Below, piece by piece: positions 1-12,819 of a stretch of 64,000 bases of DNA. Both the position numbers and the translations under genes were made by a program. The stretch spans positions 4,658,513-4,722,512 of the forward strand of contig NC_084781.1 of the NCBI RefSeq assembly GCF_028858725.1, read 5' to 3'. How positions within the stretch are numbered: position 1 is the stretch's first letter; the number at the start of each line of letters is the position of its first letter. The stretch comes from Colius striatus. Its lineage: Eukaryota > Chordata > Aves > Coliiformes > Coliidae. The notes beneath the pieces were generated by a model. It searched no databases, had not been told where the DNA came from, and saw nothing but the letters and a program-made list of their open reading frames with translations.

Positions 1-1120
1 GGTCTGAAATAAAACACAGGGATGTCTTCTGCTTTAGAAAGCAAAACCTGGCCTTAGGGATCCAGCAGACCAGCAAAAGCTAACAGAAGTGGTTTTCTTA
101 GACAGGGAAGACATAATTTGTGCTTTGTACATTGAGAGTACTAACACAGCCCTCTAAGACAGAGAATACAGTCTCTCCAGATCAAATAAAGCACCCTGTG
201 ATTTTCCTTTTAAAGGAAGGACAAGTCAGAAGTTACCCCATCACACATCTGATCCTTAAGCTTCAGAGCATCCTCCAGCGCTTAGCAAATCGCCAGGCAA
301 CCCGTGCATTTCTCTCCTTTCCCTTTCCCTGTGCTTACATATTTGTAAATTGGTTTTTCATCTGTACCCTACTATTCAACTTGCTCCACAATTTATCTTT
401 GTAGATTGAAACAGACAGTGGAAGGACACAAATATATGCCCCCCTCCAGTCTTCTCAGCACTCTCGTATCACAGCGCTACAAAGACAAGAGAAAACACTC
501 GTAAGTCAAATAACTGTAGACACAGGAAGGCTCAGCATTGCATGGTAAGAGCTTGCTGTTATCCTACACATGCAAACTAACACCACAGCCGTGCCATAGC
601 AGGGCTCTTGGACTTCTCTGAACATGAATGAGCTCTGTCTCTCTGCTGATTCCCTCTCACAGCCTCTCTGAAGTCAGGAGACCCAGCCAACCCTGCCATG
701 CATACTGACTTGCTCCCTTGATGCCTGTTTTGCAATTTTAATGGCTCATCTTCCTAAGCAGCAGAAGATTGTCATGCTCCAGTCAGAAAGATTTCATTTT
801 CCAAATTTACCTTTTTTTTCCCCTTTCAAGGCCCTGGAAGTCTTGAGGTACAGCATTTCCATAGAACACCCAGCCTAGTTCACATAAAACCTGCTTGAAA
901 AGAAAGGACTGCACATTACAAGGAGCAGAACCACTCCCAGCGTGTACAAGAAGGGGTACTGAGGCATTGATACACTGCAAGACTGGATTCTTATTGCAGT
1001 TTGGTCCTGCTTTTGTCCTCAGGAATCACAAGATCTTTTCCCCCTTATCACCACTATCTCAGTCACCACTGGGGCTGCTCAGGCTGCCATGACACTGATG
1101 AAGAGAACTGTGGGAAACAG
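1..1120. other. No gene recognised; possible intron of the minus-strand downstream gene
   Basis: There are only short open frames without family signatures. The base composition is ordinary AT/GC-mixed non-coding DNA. If the gene starting at the CpG island runs to the left, this is its first intron. Confidence 0.5.
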
Positions 1121-1129
1121 GGTAAATGA

Positions 1130-1400
1130 AGAGCTCTGTTAGTCCTCCTGTCTATCCAGCAAGCTCAAGCCTTCCAAGCCATTTGTCTAATCTGTTCTTT
1201 AAAATCTCCAGTGACAGATACTCTGCAAACTCCCTTAGCAATCTATTTTAGTGCTTCACTATTTTTACTGTTCAACATTTCCTGATGTCCAGTCTCCATT
1301 TTTCTTGCTGCAATTTATACTGTTGAGAAGAGTTCATTCCCTTTCTTTGAGATTTGTTTCTCTTTGATTCCTGTGGGCATGTGCTCAGTGCTGAGATGGC
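1130..1400 (-). mobile_element. Ancient CR1-type LINE fragment
   Basis: The stretch reads like the reverse complement of an old CR1/L3-type 3' region, with the series TCTAATCTGTTCTTTAAAA, CTCCAGTGACAGATACTC, ATGTCCAGTCTCCATTTTTC and TTGCTGCAATTTA in the expected order. It is heavily diverged and non-coding. Confidence 0.7.
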
Positions 1401-1420
1401 TGCAGGTTTCCATGCTCTAA

Positions 1421-4400
1421 TAAATCAAACATTACAGAACAGAATTGATGGCCCGTCTTATTTGAACTGCCCCGTATCGCCATCCAAGCCTATGCATATG
1501 GCATAGCTAAAGCAACAGTACAAATAGGAGCTCTGTGTATTAGCATCTCAAACTGGCAACCAAAACTGAAACAGAAACAGCCAATAAAGGCACTGGCCTG
1601 ATTTTCCCTTAAACTCTGGCCACAGAGAAAGCAGACCCTGGTGGTGCTCTGATTTGGGCATCCAAAGAACCACTTTCTGTTTCGGACAAGTTAATTACCT
1701 TCAGACGTGCGACAGTCAAAGGGTTATTTTTTGTGCCTAAACTGCAGATGCTGGAGTTCAGTCTCCAGCTCCCAACTTTGAAACATTGGCTTGAGGCCTT
1801 GGGAAAGCAGAAGGAGAGAAAAGCAGTGCCATGCCAGATAGATGAGACCTAGCAACCACCAATCAGGGCCAGGACAACACAAGCTAGTTTTTAAGCAAAG
1901 TAATAGGAAAAAGAAAACAAGAGAGCATGCTGGGAAGCAAAGGAAAGAGAAGCAAAGCTCTAGCAATTCAGCTTGTCCTGCTCATTTGTAGCAGGCTCCC
2001 AGCAACCATCTCTGTGCTGTGCTTTAGGGACAGGGAGGACACCAACCAGATCCTTGCAGGAGTCACCAGGCATTGCACTTTTGGATGGTATCTCAACACT
2101 GCTCCTGAATCTGTCACTCCTGCCCTCTCCTGCTTGGCCTTCCTATATCCAATGCTGCAAGGACCACAGGACTCCAAAGTTTCACAGACTGTCAAAGAAA
2201 ACAAGGCAGGACGTTGTCCTCTCCATTTTATGTGCCAGAAGCTTGCTCTCACACACATCTGCTAAACATCTCACCAACAACTGCTTGACTGCAAATAGCT
2301 AGAATCCATATAGATGCCTCCATTATAACACTTTCCTCCTCTTTCTCATTCTTCCAGATATTCTATAATGCTGCTACATCCTTTGTGTTGCTTCTTTCTC
2401 TCTCTTTAGTTGGTGCAACCTTCTTTTCCCTTCTTGCAGGCACTTTGCCCAAGAAGGATGGGACAGCAGGCCCTAACTAATCACCTGAGACATTAAGAAC
2501 TGCATATACATTTATTTGCAAGGCTTGTTTCCCTGATGAATTCCATGCTTACCTTCACAGGCTGTATCCATTTGTTCCCTGCCTTTTGCTCCCAAATCCC
2601 ATAAAAAACTTTTCCCTGTCATCATTAGGGCTGGTGCCTTTTTGTCCTCACTGACTAACTGCTCCCCAGCGGCTCCATGGTAATCTGTGGCTTTGAAAAA
2701 AAATTACATGTTGCTACATTTCAGTTGCCAAATAACAATACCCCAAATCCAAACCAATTCTGAGCTCTCCTGGACATACAAGGACATGAAAACATACATA
2801 CAGGTACACCTCATTCTGATAGACTAGACCATTAATGCAGCCACACCAATCAAGCCCCATTCACACGCTCCCTGTTGTTTAAATTAAGACACATCCATAC
2901 CTAGGGAACAGAAGAAAAAAGTCAACGCATACAGAGCAGCTGGTTTGATAATTCTCATCCACTGCAAGCCATTCCTCCCATAATTAGAGGGTTTAGGTGT
3001 TCTAACAAGGCTAACACTAGTTCCACCCACAGGACAAAGTTCAGTAAGAGAATGTGGAAAAAAGTGAAGATAAAATGTGCAGTGAATGGAAGCTCCCAGG
3101 CTCTCCTGTCAGGGGCAGCATCCATGCACACACAAGCCAACAGCTTCCTTTCAGTAAAAAAAGTTATCTCCATCTGTTTTCCACTGCCTTTTTTTCTTCC
3201 ATTTAAGGATAAGAAGAAATCTTTAATAGAAATTAAGTAACAGCTGCTTGTCCAAAGCTACCTGTTCCACATCCCAAACGATGCACAGTTAAGCTGCGCA
3301 ACATCGGGCCATCCAGATACAAATTCTCACACAGATGAACGTCTGTTGTGAATATATATATCCCAGCTCTCTGGGATGCTTGTGACAGCTACAGCCTCTT
3401 AATTACAGGAAGGTTTTAAAAGCCAGAACACAGAATGGATGCAGGTGCAGCCACCTGGGAAGCGGAATCACAGCCCTCCCAGGCACAGTTTATCACCTGC
3501 TCTCCTGGAGCCCTCCCACATTCACCTGCACTGCAGAAGGCTCTTGGAGATGAACTATTAAACTTATTGCCACTGCTCCAAGAAAAGGTGGCAGGTTTTC
3601 TCAAACCCCTGCCACCCATCAGGAGTCCCTAACAGTCCCATTAAGCACAGCTCTGACTCAGCCAGGGAGTCCCAGGATGTAACACTGGGATGGTACCTTA
3701 GCAGGGAATGCACTAATCTGACTAGAAAGACCAGCCCACAGCTTGCCACATCTGGAGACACCAAACGAGCTCTCCTCAATAAGTCCATCCTGGGCTGGGT
3801 GTAGGAGGAGAAAGGAGTCACAACTACTCAGCTTGCAGCTTCTTACTGAAAATATCAACTCCTCAGGATTCAATTTTGGTGGTGGCAGTGGAAAAAAAAA
3901 GCAGCACTCCCCTTAACCCAGCTTGAGCCTCCACTTCACAGAAGGGCTGCAGCAAAACTCTTCATTAGTCGTGGCTGGCAAACTTGAAAGGAATAAAAGG
4001 AACCAATGAGTAATGCAACACTATAAAAACATAACAACTTCAATAATGGGAAAATCAAAACCCAGTACAAAATCTCCATGTAAACAAAGCTACAGAAACA
4101 GAAGTGCTTGGGCCAAGGTATAGAGCTGAAAAGTTCCATCTGCATCACTGCATTCTGAGCATTTCATCTCAAGTGCTGCTACACAAACCAGCTTGGAAAT
4201 GGTGGGTTTCTAGTCCCAGCATATGCCCAGTGCATAGATACAACCATCATCTCCATCGTCCTGGGAATCCCTTCCAGACATTGCCACTGCAACCAGCAGC
4301 AGGTGAGGGGTAGTGGCTCAATCTAGCATATGTGACAGCTTTAAAAGCTGCATCTATGCAAGCAAATGGAGCATATTAGCTGCACTGTATTAACACCAAT

Positions 4401-7400
4401 GCCTGCAAATGGGACTTGGACATTTTTGTTGCTGAGACTAGAAATTTGCTCAACACACAGTCAAGGAGAAAGCTGCTTTAAGCTGTACTTTCAGAACAGC
4501 ATTTCCACCTCCTGTAGCATCAACCCATTTTAATCTGCCACGTTCCAGGAGCAGAGTCTTGCCCATACTTTTGCACACAGGGAGGACAGGCTTTCCAGCA
4601 TGGTGAAGAAACATCAAGGTAATGAGTGATTTGGGAGCCTAAAGACCTCCTCCTTCCTTGCTTGTGTATGCAGAATGGTTGAAAGAACAAGTCATCAGGA
4701 TGCACAAAGCTGCTCTGTAGCACCTCTCAGACACGTTAGCAAAGGAAAGGTCACCTGCACCCCAACTTGGGTGCTGGAGAGCAATCAAGGAGGACACAGG
4801 AACTCTCAGGACCATCTAGCAGCAAAACATCCTTTGCTCTGAGCCTGTGACATAGTCCCCAGCAGTCCAGGGTGGCCAGAGCCATCACTGCTATCTAGGG
4901 GTTTGATATTCATAGTGCAATAATAAATCAGCACAGAGGCTGAGTAGGTAATCCCCAGTCTCTCTAAGATTCTGTCTGCATGACTATACTCATGAAATAA
5001 AAGCAGGCTAAACCAGAAAAAAACTATTTGATTGAAAAATCTGCTTCCCCATAGAACTTAATGAGCTCTAACTTACATATTTTAACACCACACCTTTATT
5101 AAGTCATTTTCCTATCCCTGAGTTCCACCTGTAGATCTCTTAACTGGTGCTATCCTCCCAACTTTGCCTGCAGGATTTTCCTCCTGACGTGATGATATTG
5201 CCAGAGACGTAAAAGCTGTGGAGTTAATTCTTATACAATGCAATAGTTGACTCAGTCTCCAAAGGATAAACATGTCAAGATACAAACATCATTTTATTTC
5301 TTACCAATGCAATGAAGATGTAATTGAAAGTGTCGTGCTCTGGGTATACGAGTAATAGTCTCATAACTCATCATCTAAAATAAATCATTCTATCATTTGT
5401 ACTAGTTAGAAGATATTCCAAGTCAGACAAGCTGAAAGCAGAAGTTTAAACATACTCAGCATGACTGATAGAATATTAATTTCCCTCCCCCCTATATAAA
5501 TCATATTCTATCACCTAGGGTTAATTAATTGTTTGAAAGCCCTCGAGTCCACCAAACACGCTGCAGAAAGATCCTAAAGACCAGCCTGTGGCTTCAAGGA
5601 AAGCCCACTGCAAATCTCACAGTATTTCCTGCAAAATCTGGCAGAGCAGAAATCATTGGCTATGCAAAGCCACACCACGTTATGCCACGAGTCTCATTCT
5701 TCAAGAAAAATGCAATTACCTTGGACATGGGGGATCACACAGTGGCTACAGAAGAGGAGCATCATTTAGTGCAGGGGATTACTGGAATGTGCTGCCAGCT
5801 CCTCACCCTGTGTTACAGAAGTACTTGGAGGACTCAAGGATCTGGGTGCTATGTTAAACCCTCCCATTCTCCTGCCTGCTCATCTGCCTGGCCCCACTGC
5901 CAACACATCATGCAAAGCTCAGCCAAGCTCCTGCACCAGCTTTTGGCCTCTGCTCGCCACTGTGATAAGAGTATTGCTACACCTGTACATTCACAACCTC
6001 CCCAAAGAGCTTTGCTGAAGCACTGCTAAAGGCTTTGTCAAGGCTCCATTGAAAAGCACTAGATGAGCACACACAGAGCTCACTGCTGCCCTGAATAACT
6101 CACCTGTGACTACCTATCGGAGCCACTTCCATGAAAGTCACCCTAAGAGAGCTCAGGTTTGGGTTTCCTTCCCCTCCTCATTCCCATAAAACACTATTCA
6201 CTTCCATAATTGAACCTTCAGCAACAAAGAACAAATGAAGCAATTTCTGCAGGAACTTAGACCCTAAATCCAGGCAGTCAACAGCTCTTGGACTGAGTTC
6301 AAATGCATCCCCTGCTTAAACTCTTGTCTCACGCCACTTAAAATCCCTGAAGTATTAGGTGCATTAAAGGCACTTGGGAGAGAACAAGGATGGTGTGCAG
6401 GCTGAGATCACTCCAAATAGAAGGAGACGATGCTAATTATACCACTGGTAAAATGGAATCACGGAGAGAGGGGTGGGAAGAATGAGCAGTCAAGACGGTT
6501 AACTGGTGTAAGAGCAGCTACACTATTTAATCAATGGTCAGCCATCAACCTGAAAGGAATAACAGAGTACATCAAGGTAGTGACAGACAATCAATGAACA
6601 CTCAATTAACAGTTGCAATATTACCAACTTCAGCAAAGTGTGGTTTTGCAAATGGTAATCTCTCCCTTGTAATGACACAATCCTCATTTAATTTCCTCCA
6701 ATGCACCAACTTCAAATGTTGACAGAAAAAGACTCAAATGCCACCACCTGAAAATAAAGCACCCTTTGATTCTGCAGAGAGATGAGTCACAGGGGTGGCA
6801 AAAGACAAGGCAAGGCTGGGGGATGACCCTAGCAACATCTTCCATCTAGAAGGGGGATGCAGCACAGTCCTACAAGGGGGCACTGTTTCAACAGCACAGA
6901 GGCACAGACTCAGCCACCCCCTTGCCCCAATCCCTTCCAAGATATACTTTTGTTTCAAGGTTCTTGCCATTCCTCCTTTCCCACTTCTGCCTTGCTTGGC
7001 AGCTTCGTGAGGAAGGTTTAGGTGAAAATAACCTTCCTGAGCACATCATGTGCCCTAATTAATACACCAGCGCTGACTGAATGGTAATGACGCCTCTTAA
7101 TCTCTCTCCCTGAGCTTGCTGAACATGTCTCAGGTGGTGCCATAAGGGATTTGTGGTTGCATTATCCTTTGTTTCTGTGCAGGCACATGCTGGGGGCTTT
7201 GAAAGTTGGTGTTAAGGGGAAAGTGGGTTTGATGAAAGTGGAACCTCTTCAGCCACTCTAAGTGTGTCCAAACAGCTTTGCCAGGTGGAAGAGAAGCAGG
7301 ACAAGAGCAGGGGAAGAGGGAGGAAGCTTGCTGGAGAGGTCAGTCGGAGAAGGAAGACAGGTAATCCAGAGGGAAGACACATGTACTGAAATTGAGTGCC

Positions 7401-8040
7401 AAGGAAACTCTGGAACTGTGCTTTACATCACTGTCCAAAGGAACAGAAACTCCCCACCTCGTGCAGTCAATATGACTCCATCCAAGATGGCCTACAGCAA
7501 CAACTGCAGATTTCTACCCAGCTCTGCCCTCCATAGGGACCAACTGTGGCCAAGACATTTCAAGTCTCAGCTGTAAAGTCATGCTGTAAGACAGTTTTTG
7601 GACAAAGCTTATGCTGCCTGTTCCTGTCCTAACAGCAGTGGGAAGCAAAAACTCAGCAAGAGTGACAACGGAACATATTCAGCATTGTGCCATTATGGCC
7701 TGAACTTCTGGCCAAGACCTAAAATGAGGCTCAGATGACACCAGCCCAAGTCCTCCTAAGCTACACCCTAAAGCACTGCTGGGTTTTGCATGGCTGCACT
7801 GTCTAACCCCCCCCGGAAACGAGACTCATGACATAACTGATAGATTTGAAGGACAATAATGACCATCTTGAAAATCTTGTTTTACTTGTTACTGACTCCT
7901 GCTGAATTTTCCCATGCCAACCCTCCACAGCCTGCAGCTGACCTAAAAGGACTCCAGAAGATGTATCATTTCAATTTAAAAACAGCAAATGTACCAAGTC
8001 CTGGGTAATTGGCTCCTGTACTTAAATATAAAGCTGTGCA
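1421..8040. other. No gene recognised; non-coding stretch
   Basis: Open frames of up to 166 codons occur (for example 5,529-6,029 on the plus strand), but none resembles a known family or has flanking splice logic that I can support. An AT-rich section lies at 5,270-5,530. A compact TAAT-containing block at 7,020-7,140 is discussed under findings. Confidence 0.5.
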
Positions 8041-8054
8041 AAAAATAAAACATG

Positions 8055-8400
8055 CCTTTCTCTCGTCTGAATTTATCTAGCTTGAGCATCCAGCCACAGA
8101 ACCACGTCCTGCCTTCACACCTTTGGCTAGCAGAAGTCTCTACCCCTGGTTAAGTACAGACAATAATCAAATCCCACCTTAGCCTTCTCTTTGCTAAATG
8201 AAATAGACTGAGCTTCAGTCTCTCTCCCCAGCATGCTTTACAGACCTCACATTATCCTTGTAGCTCTTATCTCTCGCCAGTTTGCCAACATCATTTTTAA
8301 GGTATAGATATCAAGACTGCACACAATACTCTTCCTACTTGTATTCATTATTTCTTTGCTTAGACAGCCAAAGATAGCATTAACGCTCCCGAGAATTCAC
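8055..8400 (-). mobile_element. Ancient CR1-type LINE fragment
   Basis: The series AATCCCACCTTAGCCTTCT, CTTTGCTAAATGAAATAGAC, TGAGCTTCAGTCTCTCTC and CTTGTAGCTCTTATCTCTC, and a later block on a shortened list of 'pathogenesis-like' spacing up to 8,400, follow the reverse complement of old CR1 3' regions common in reptile and bird genomes. It is strongly diverged. It is similar in age to the 1.1-1.4 kb copy but covers the adjoining, more upstream part of the element. Confidence 0.65.
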
Positions 8401-11400
8401 AACACAGCACAAGACCAGCTAGTTATTGGCAAGATAATGAAATTAAGCTCCCGCTTCTCACCTTGACTCCCCGCGGTTCCTCTCGCAGAGTCTGGGTTTT
8501 ACTCCCCGCTCTCGTTAACGTGGATTAGTAAGTTATCACATGCCAGCCACAGTGCAAGCTGTCCATACATTTTTCCATCTCTAAATGCAAGATAACTTCA
8601 CTAAACTTCACACTCCTTTTCAAACTCTCATGTTTTTCACAGTAGGGGAACAAATTACCTTGGCTCAGATGACAATGGGGAGCTGGTTATGCTGCAGACA
8701 CTCCAAGACCAGAGCCTGGCCCACCATCCACAAGGGAACTTGCCTGCTGCCAGGACCTCAGGCAGAAAAGACATTCATTGCTCAGACACAGCCACAGGTC
8801 CCAAGCCACGCTTTGTGCCGCTGCAGTAAAGCCAGCTCCCAGGAGCCAAACAAGCTCCATCAGTGCAAGCCAAGCAGCACTAGTGTATCTGCACTCCCGG
8901 CTTCCACCAGAATCAATCTACCACACAAGACATTTCACACCCCTTCCCACAGACCTGCCTCTACAACACAGCCCTGCTTCAGATGAATCTCAAGACATAC
9001 CTCAGATCCTCCTTCCAGAGACATTCTGCTTGTCTGACAGCCCTGGGACACAGAGCCGGGGCTGTGGGGAGCAGCGAAGCCCCTCTCCCACTCCGCCAGC
9101 CACGAGGTGAGTTTTGGGATGTTGCTGCCAGCACATTGCAGACTCACGCCACGGCACTGACATCAGATGCCAGATGGAAATTGCAAACTCATCCAGCGTT
9201 TGAAGGGATCTGGACCCAGGGGTTTGCTTTGAGAGGCTTTCTCTCTTCCTATCCTCAGTCCTACCAGTTGGAAGCTAATGTCTGGATTTTTCACCAACAG
9301 TCAGAAAAAAATCTGTCACAGAAAATGTGCAAGCACTGACATCTTAAGACAAAAAAGATGCAGATTCCTCAACTGTTCACAGCACATTATGGAAATACAT
9401 TCTTAGGGACTATTAAATAGGGGGATTAGATGAGCAGCAGCTCCACGGACTAGCTTGCAAATATGTCTTTAGACAATTCTTAAAATGCAGATTAATTATC
9501 TAACAGACCAGAACATTTTTTTTCCTACAGACTTTCTAATGATCTGTTGCATAAACAAACATCCAGACAGTTTTGTTTGCATTTGTGTTGTCTGTGATGT
9601 TCTTCAATAACTAAATAGTGACTGAAGCAGACTTAAATCTTATTTAACACTCAGGAGGAACAGAACAAAAAGCATGTCAGTCCAAATCACTGAAAGACAT
9701 GTCTCCTCCAAGACCCCTGGGAAGTCCAACTACCTTCATACCAAAAGGCCCCAATTCCCAAACACAAAACCTCAGATATATCATATGGCATTAAATTCTT
9801 GCCATGTTTATGCCATTAGGTTTCAATAACGAAACTACAACATTGAGATCCAATATTTGAAGACTTTTATTCCCACTAAGCCCTTTTTAAATAAGCAAGG
9901 CAGATCACACTAGGGAGACACTGTTCAGGGCTCTTTGCAGACTCAGGAAAATATCCCAGTGTCCCAGTCATGCTGGAGTGAACATTTGAAAGATCTGTAC
10001 AGCATCAAAAGATTGAGGTTAGAGGAACCGTTGCCCCGAGCTCTGCTGCTGCCCTCACCTACCAATTCCTGCACTATGACCTGAACCCTTCAGTTAGAAT
10101 TTTGAAATCCCATCTTGATTTCAGATTTGCCACTGATACAGGATTGAGCATAGTGGTCCTTTTCTGAGGGCAATTAACATGTTATTTGCAGTCTGTGTTT
10201 TCAGCTTCCAACTATTCCTTTATGCCTTTTCTGGTAGGTTAAAATGCTGTTGCATATCAAAACCAATGCAAAGTAAGTGTGAAACATTATTATTCCAGCT
10301 TCACACCCACTTTCCCTTGGAGTGAACAATAATGCAAACTGCAAGACAGTGATGAATTGGACCTGGAGAGGACCAGATGCTCTGTGAATATCAGCACAGT
10401 CTCTGCCCCAAACATTTTTCAGTCTAAAAAGAGATGTGATAGCCTGCTTTCAAAGCTGCCCATGCACACGTGAGATCTTTTAACATCAGATGTTACCAGA
10501 TCACACACAAGGTACAGCAAAAATGGAAAATAAACAGAAATAAACAAAGAAGAAAGCAGCAAGGGCAAGCAATGAGCTAGAGTAGAGGAAAATATCAATA
10601 GATCAACCTTTTTGGGGTGGAAAAAAAGCAGATTTGGCAAGGTAAGAGTTTGCAGATCAGCCTTGGTTTCAATGAACTGTGTGCTAGCAGTATGATGCTG
10701 CGCTAGCATGCCTGCAGCCAGGCTCTGCTCTGGCTCTCCTTTACTTCCCAGCTTTGCCACTCCACCCTGGACAAGTCACATCAAGAGCAACTCTATGAGG
10801 CAGCAATTTGCTGCTTCATCATAGTCTACAAAGAGAAAGCGCAGGGCTGATGCCCAACATGAATCCCACTAGAGACTCAGACGTCATTGAGAGCTACCCT
10901 CGCAGCTGCTCTGGCTCTGAGCAGGGCCAGAGAGCCCATTAAAAGAAACCCTCAGCATCCAAATGCAACATGTTCTTCAGAGAAACATCAGCCTCTGTCA
11001 TTGAACCAAAAACTCTCTGGTTTTCAGCAAAAAGTTTAAACCAAGATGTTCAGCCTTAACAAAAGGTTGCAGGGGTTTTTAGCAATCCACCCCCTCCTGA
11101 TCGGGCCTTTCAGACTGACTTTGATGTCAGACTCAGATGTCCATGTAGGAAAGGGAGAGAAGGGTGCAGAGCTACAATCATGCAGAAAGAGCTGCTCTTC
11201 TGCTGAAACAGCTGAAGTGTGATCACACAGTTCACGAGCCTGCAACGTTAGTGACATAAACCCCTTCAGCCAGAGCCACGGGAATGACCCATCGTGACCT
11301 TCCCAAGGCCAGGGAACTGGTGTGCTGCACAGAACGGGCTGTTGGTCACCAGTCAGCCTCCCCCTGCCCTGACACACACACTGTGACAGTCCCAGAAAGG

Positions 11401-12379
11401 AAAAAAACCTGCTTTTTAAAAATAGCAAAAACTTTAAGGAGCTGAGCACATGCCTGAGTGGGTGGGAAATTAGTATTATTATTACTTTGTGCTCACAGGG
11501 TTTAAGACCTCAGATAACTTGTTTGTGCCCAGAATGAATTTTTGCAGACTCATTATAAACCCTTGCAAAGCAGGGTTTATAAGGTCACAGAAGAATTTCC
11601 ATTAACTGTAGCCTAGCTAGGGATTGCCAGCATGATCTATTTCTCTCATTTATGCATATGTAAGAAGGCCAAGATGAAGCTCCTTTGCTTTATTTCCACA
11701 TCATTGTGCTGATGCTGACCTAACCAAATAAACAAACTGAAAAGCGAGTGGGGAAAGAACAGAGAGACTAAGGAAAAACTCTATGCCTGGCTCTCTCCCT
11801 CATGAAGAATGCAAATAAATTCTGCAGACTTCGAAGCCAGGAGATCTCAGCAGAGATGAAAATCCTCTTGTGCCGGATGGCTCACCAGGTGCTCAGTTAA
11901 GGCACTGCTTGGGTATTGCATTATGCAACCGCTTCCATGCAAAGGGTGGTCAGAATAAATATCGTGACCCCACCACCTGACTGAGGGATTTGCAATCAAG
12001 CAGAAACACAAACCCTACACACTCTCTAGTCTCCCCACCACCACTGAGAGTCCGCAAAAACTGCTCTTCAGGCACCTTCATTCTCCTTCAAACATTGTAA
12101 ATGCTTCCCTGGTCTCTAAGAGGCTCCGTGGATCCAGGTAGGAAATCACCCACGTGTATGGACAGTTTACATCTTGATTCCTTCCCTAACAAATCAGTAA
12201 TGTGGGATCTACCCACTAGAAAAAGCCAGGGGAAGGTCAAGGAGGAGTTTACTGGGACCCAGCAAAGTTCCCCTCAGCACCACAGAATTGTTTCATTTGG
12301 ATAAGCCCTCTCCTCACCCTGCCCAGCCCACCACTAACCCCTCAGCACCTCAGCTCCACAGCTTTGGGATCCTCCCAGG
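8401..12379. other. No gene recognised; non-coding stretch
   Basis: It holds unsupported open frames only (longest 137 codons, 11,036-11,449 minus). It includes a CpG-bearing block with homeobox-like TAAT motifs at 8,420-8,560 and a perfect inverted repeat at 11,553-11,582. Confidence 0.5.
11553..11582. repeat. Perfect inverted repeat, 10 bp arms
   Basis: The left arm TTATAAACCC (11,553-11,562) and right arm GGGTTTATAA (11,573-11,582) are exact reverse complements separated by 10 bases. It could form a hairpin. Function is unknown and a chance origin is possible. Confidence 0.9.
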
Positions 12380-12650
12380 GCTGGGCACTGCCCCAGCTCC
12401 CTGGGCAGCCTGGCACAGGGCTGACACCCCTCTCAGGGAAAAAGTTCTTCCTCAGCTCCAGCCTCAACCTCCCCTGGGACAACTGGAGCCCATTGCCTCT
12501 TGTCCTGTCACTTGTTACTTGCTGACCCCAAGCTCACCACAGCCTCCTGTCAGGGGGTTGCAGAGAGTACTCATGTGTTCCCTCAGCCTCCTCTTCTCCA
12601 GGCTGAACACCCCCAGGTCCCTCAGCCAGGGCTGTTCATTTCCAAGCCAG
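12380..12650 (-). mobile_element. CR1 LINE fragment (avian type)
   Basis: This is the reverse complement of the CR1 3' half, well preserved: CCTGGGCAGCCTGGCACAGG, AAAAAGTTCTTCCTCAGC, CCTCTTGTCCTGTCACTTG, CCTCAGCCTCCTCTTCTCC and AGGCTGAACACCCCCAGG appear in order. It is truncated at both ends. It accounts for the open frames reported on both strands at 12.3-12.9 kb and is a main reason for placing the sequence in birds. Confidence 0.88.
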
Positions 12651-12774
12651 CCAGTCCAGCTGGATGCCAGCACAGTCTGGATACCCACAGCCCCTGCTCC
12701 AGAAGCAACAAAGCCCTGACCTGATGTGAGGCTTTGGGCAGAACTGCCTGCCACTGCAGACACGGCTCACCACA

Positions 12775-12812
12775 GAGCCCCTGGACCACACAGAGCCCCT
12801 GGACCACACAGA
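12775..12812. repeat. 18 bp tandem repeat, about two copies
   Basis: The unit CACAGAGCCCCTGGACCA is repeated head to tail, with a third partial copy that breaks off in CACAGAGCCC. It lies just beyond the CR1 fragment. Confidence 0.85.
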
Positions 12813-12819
12813 GCCCAAG

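Noticed and set aside
5529..6029. 166-codon plus-strand open frame
   Set aside because: No recognised family, no splice or promoter context. Part of it (5,770-5,860) faintly recalls CR1 wording, but too weakly to call.
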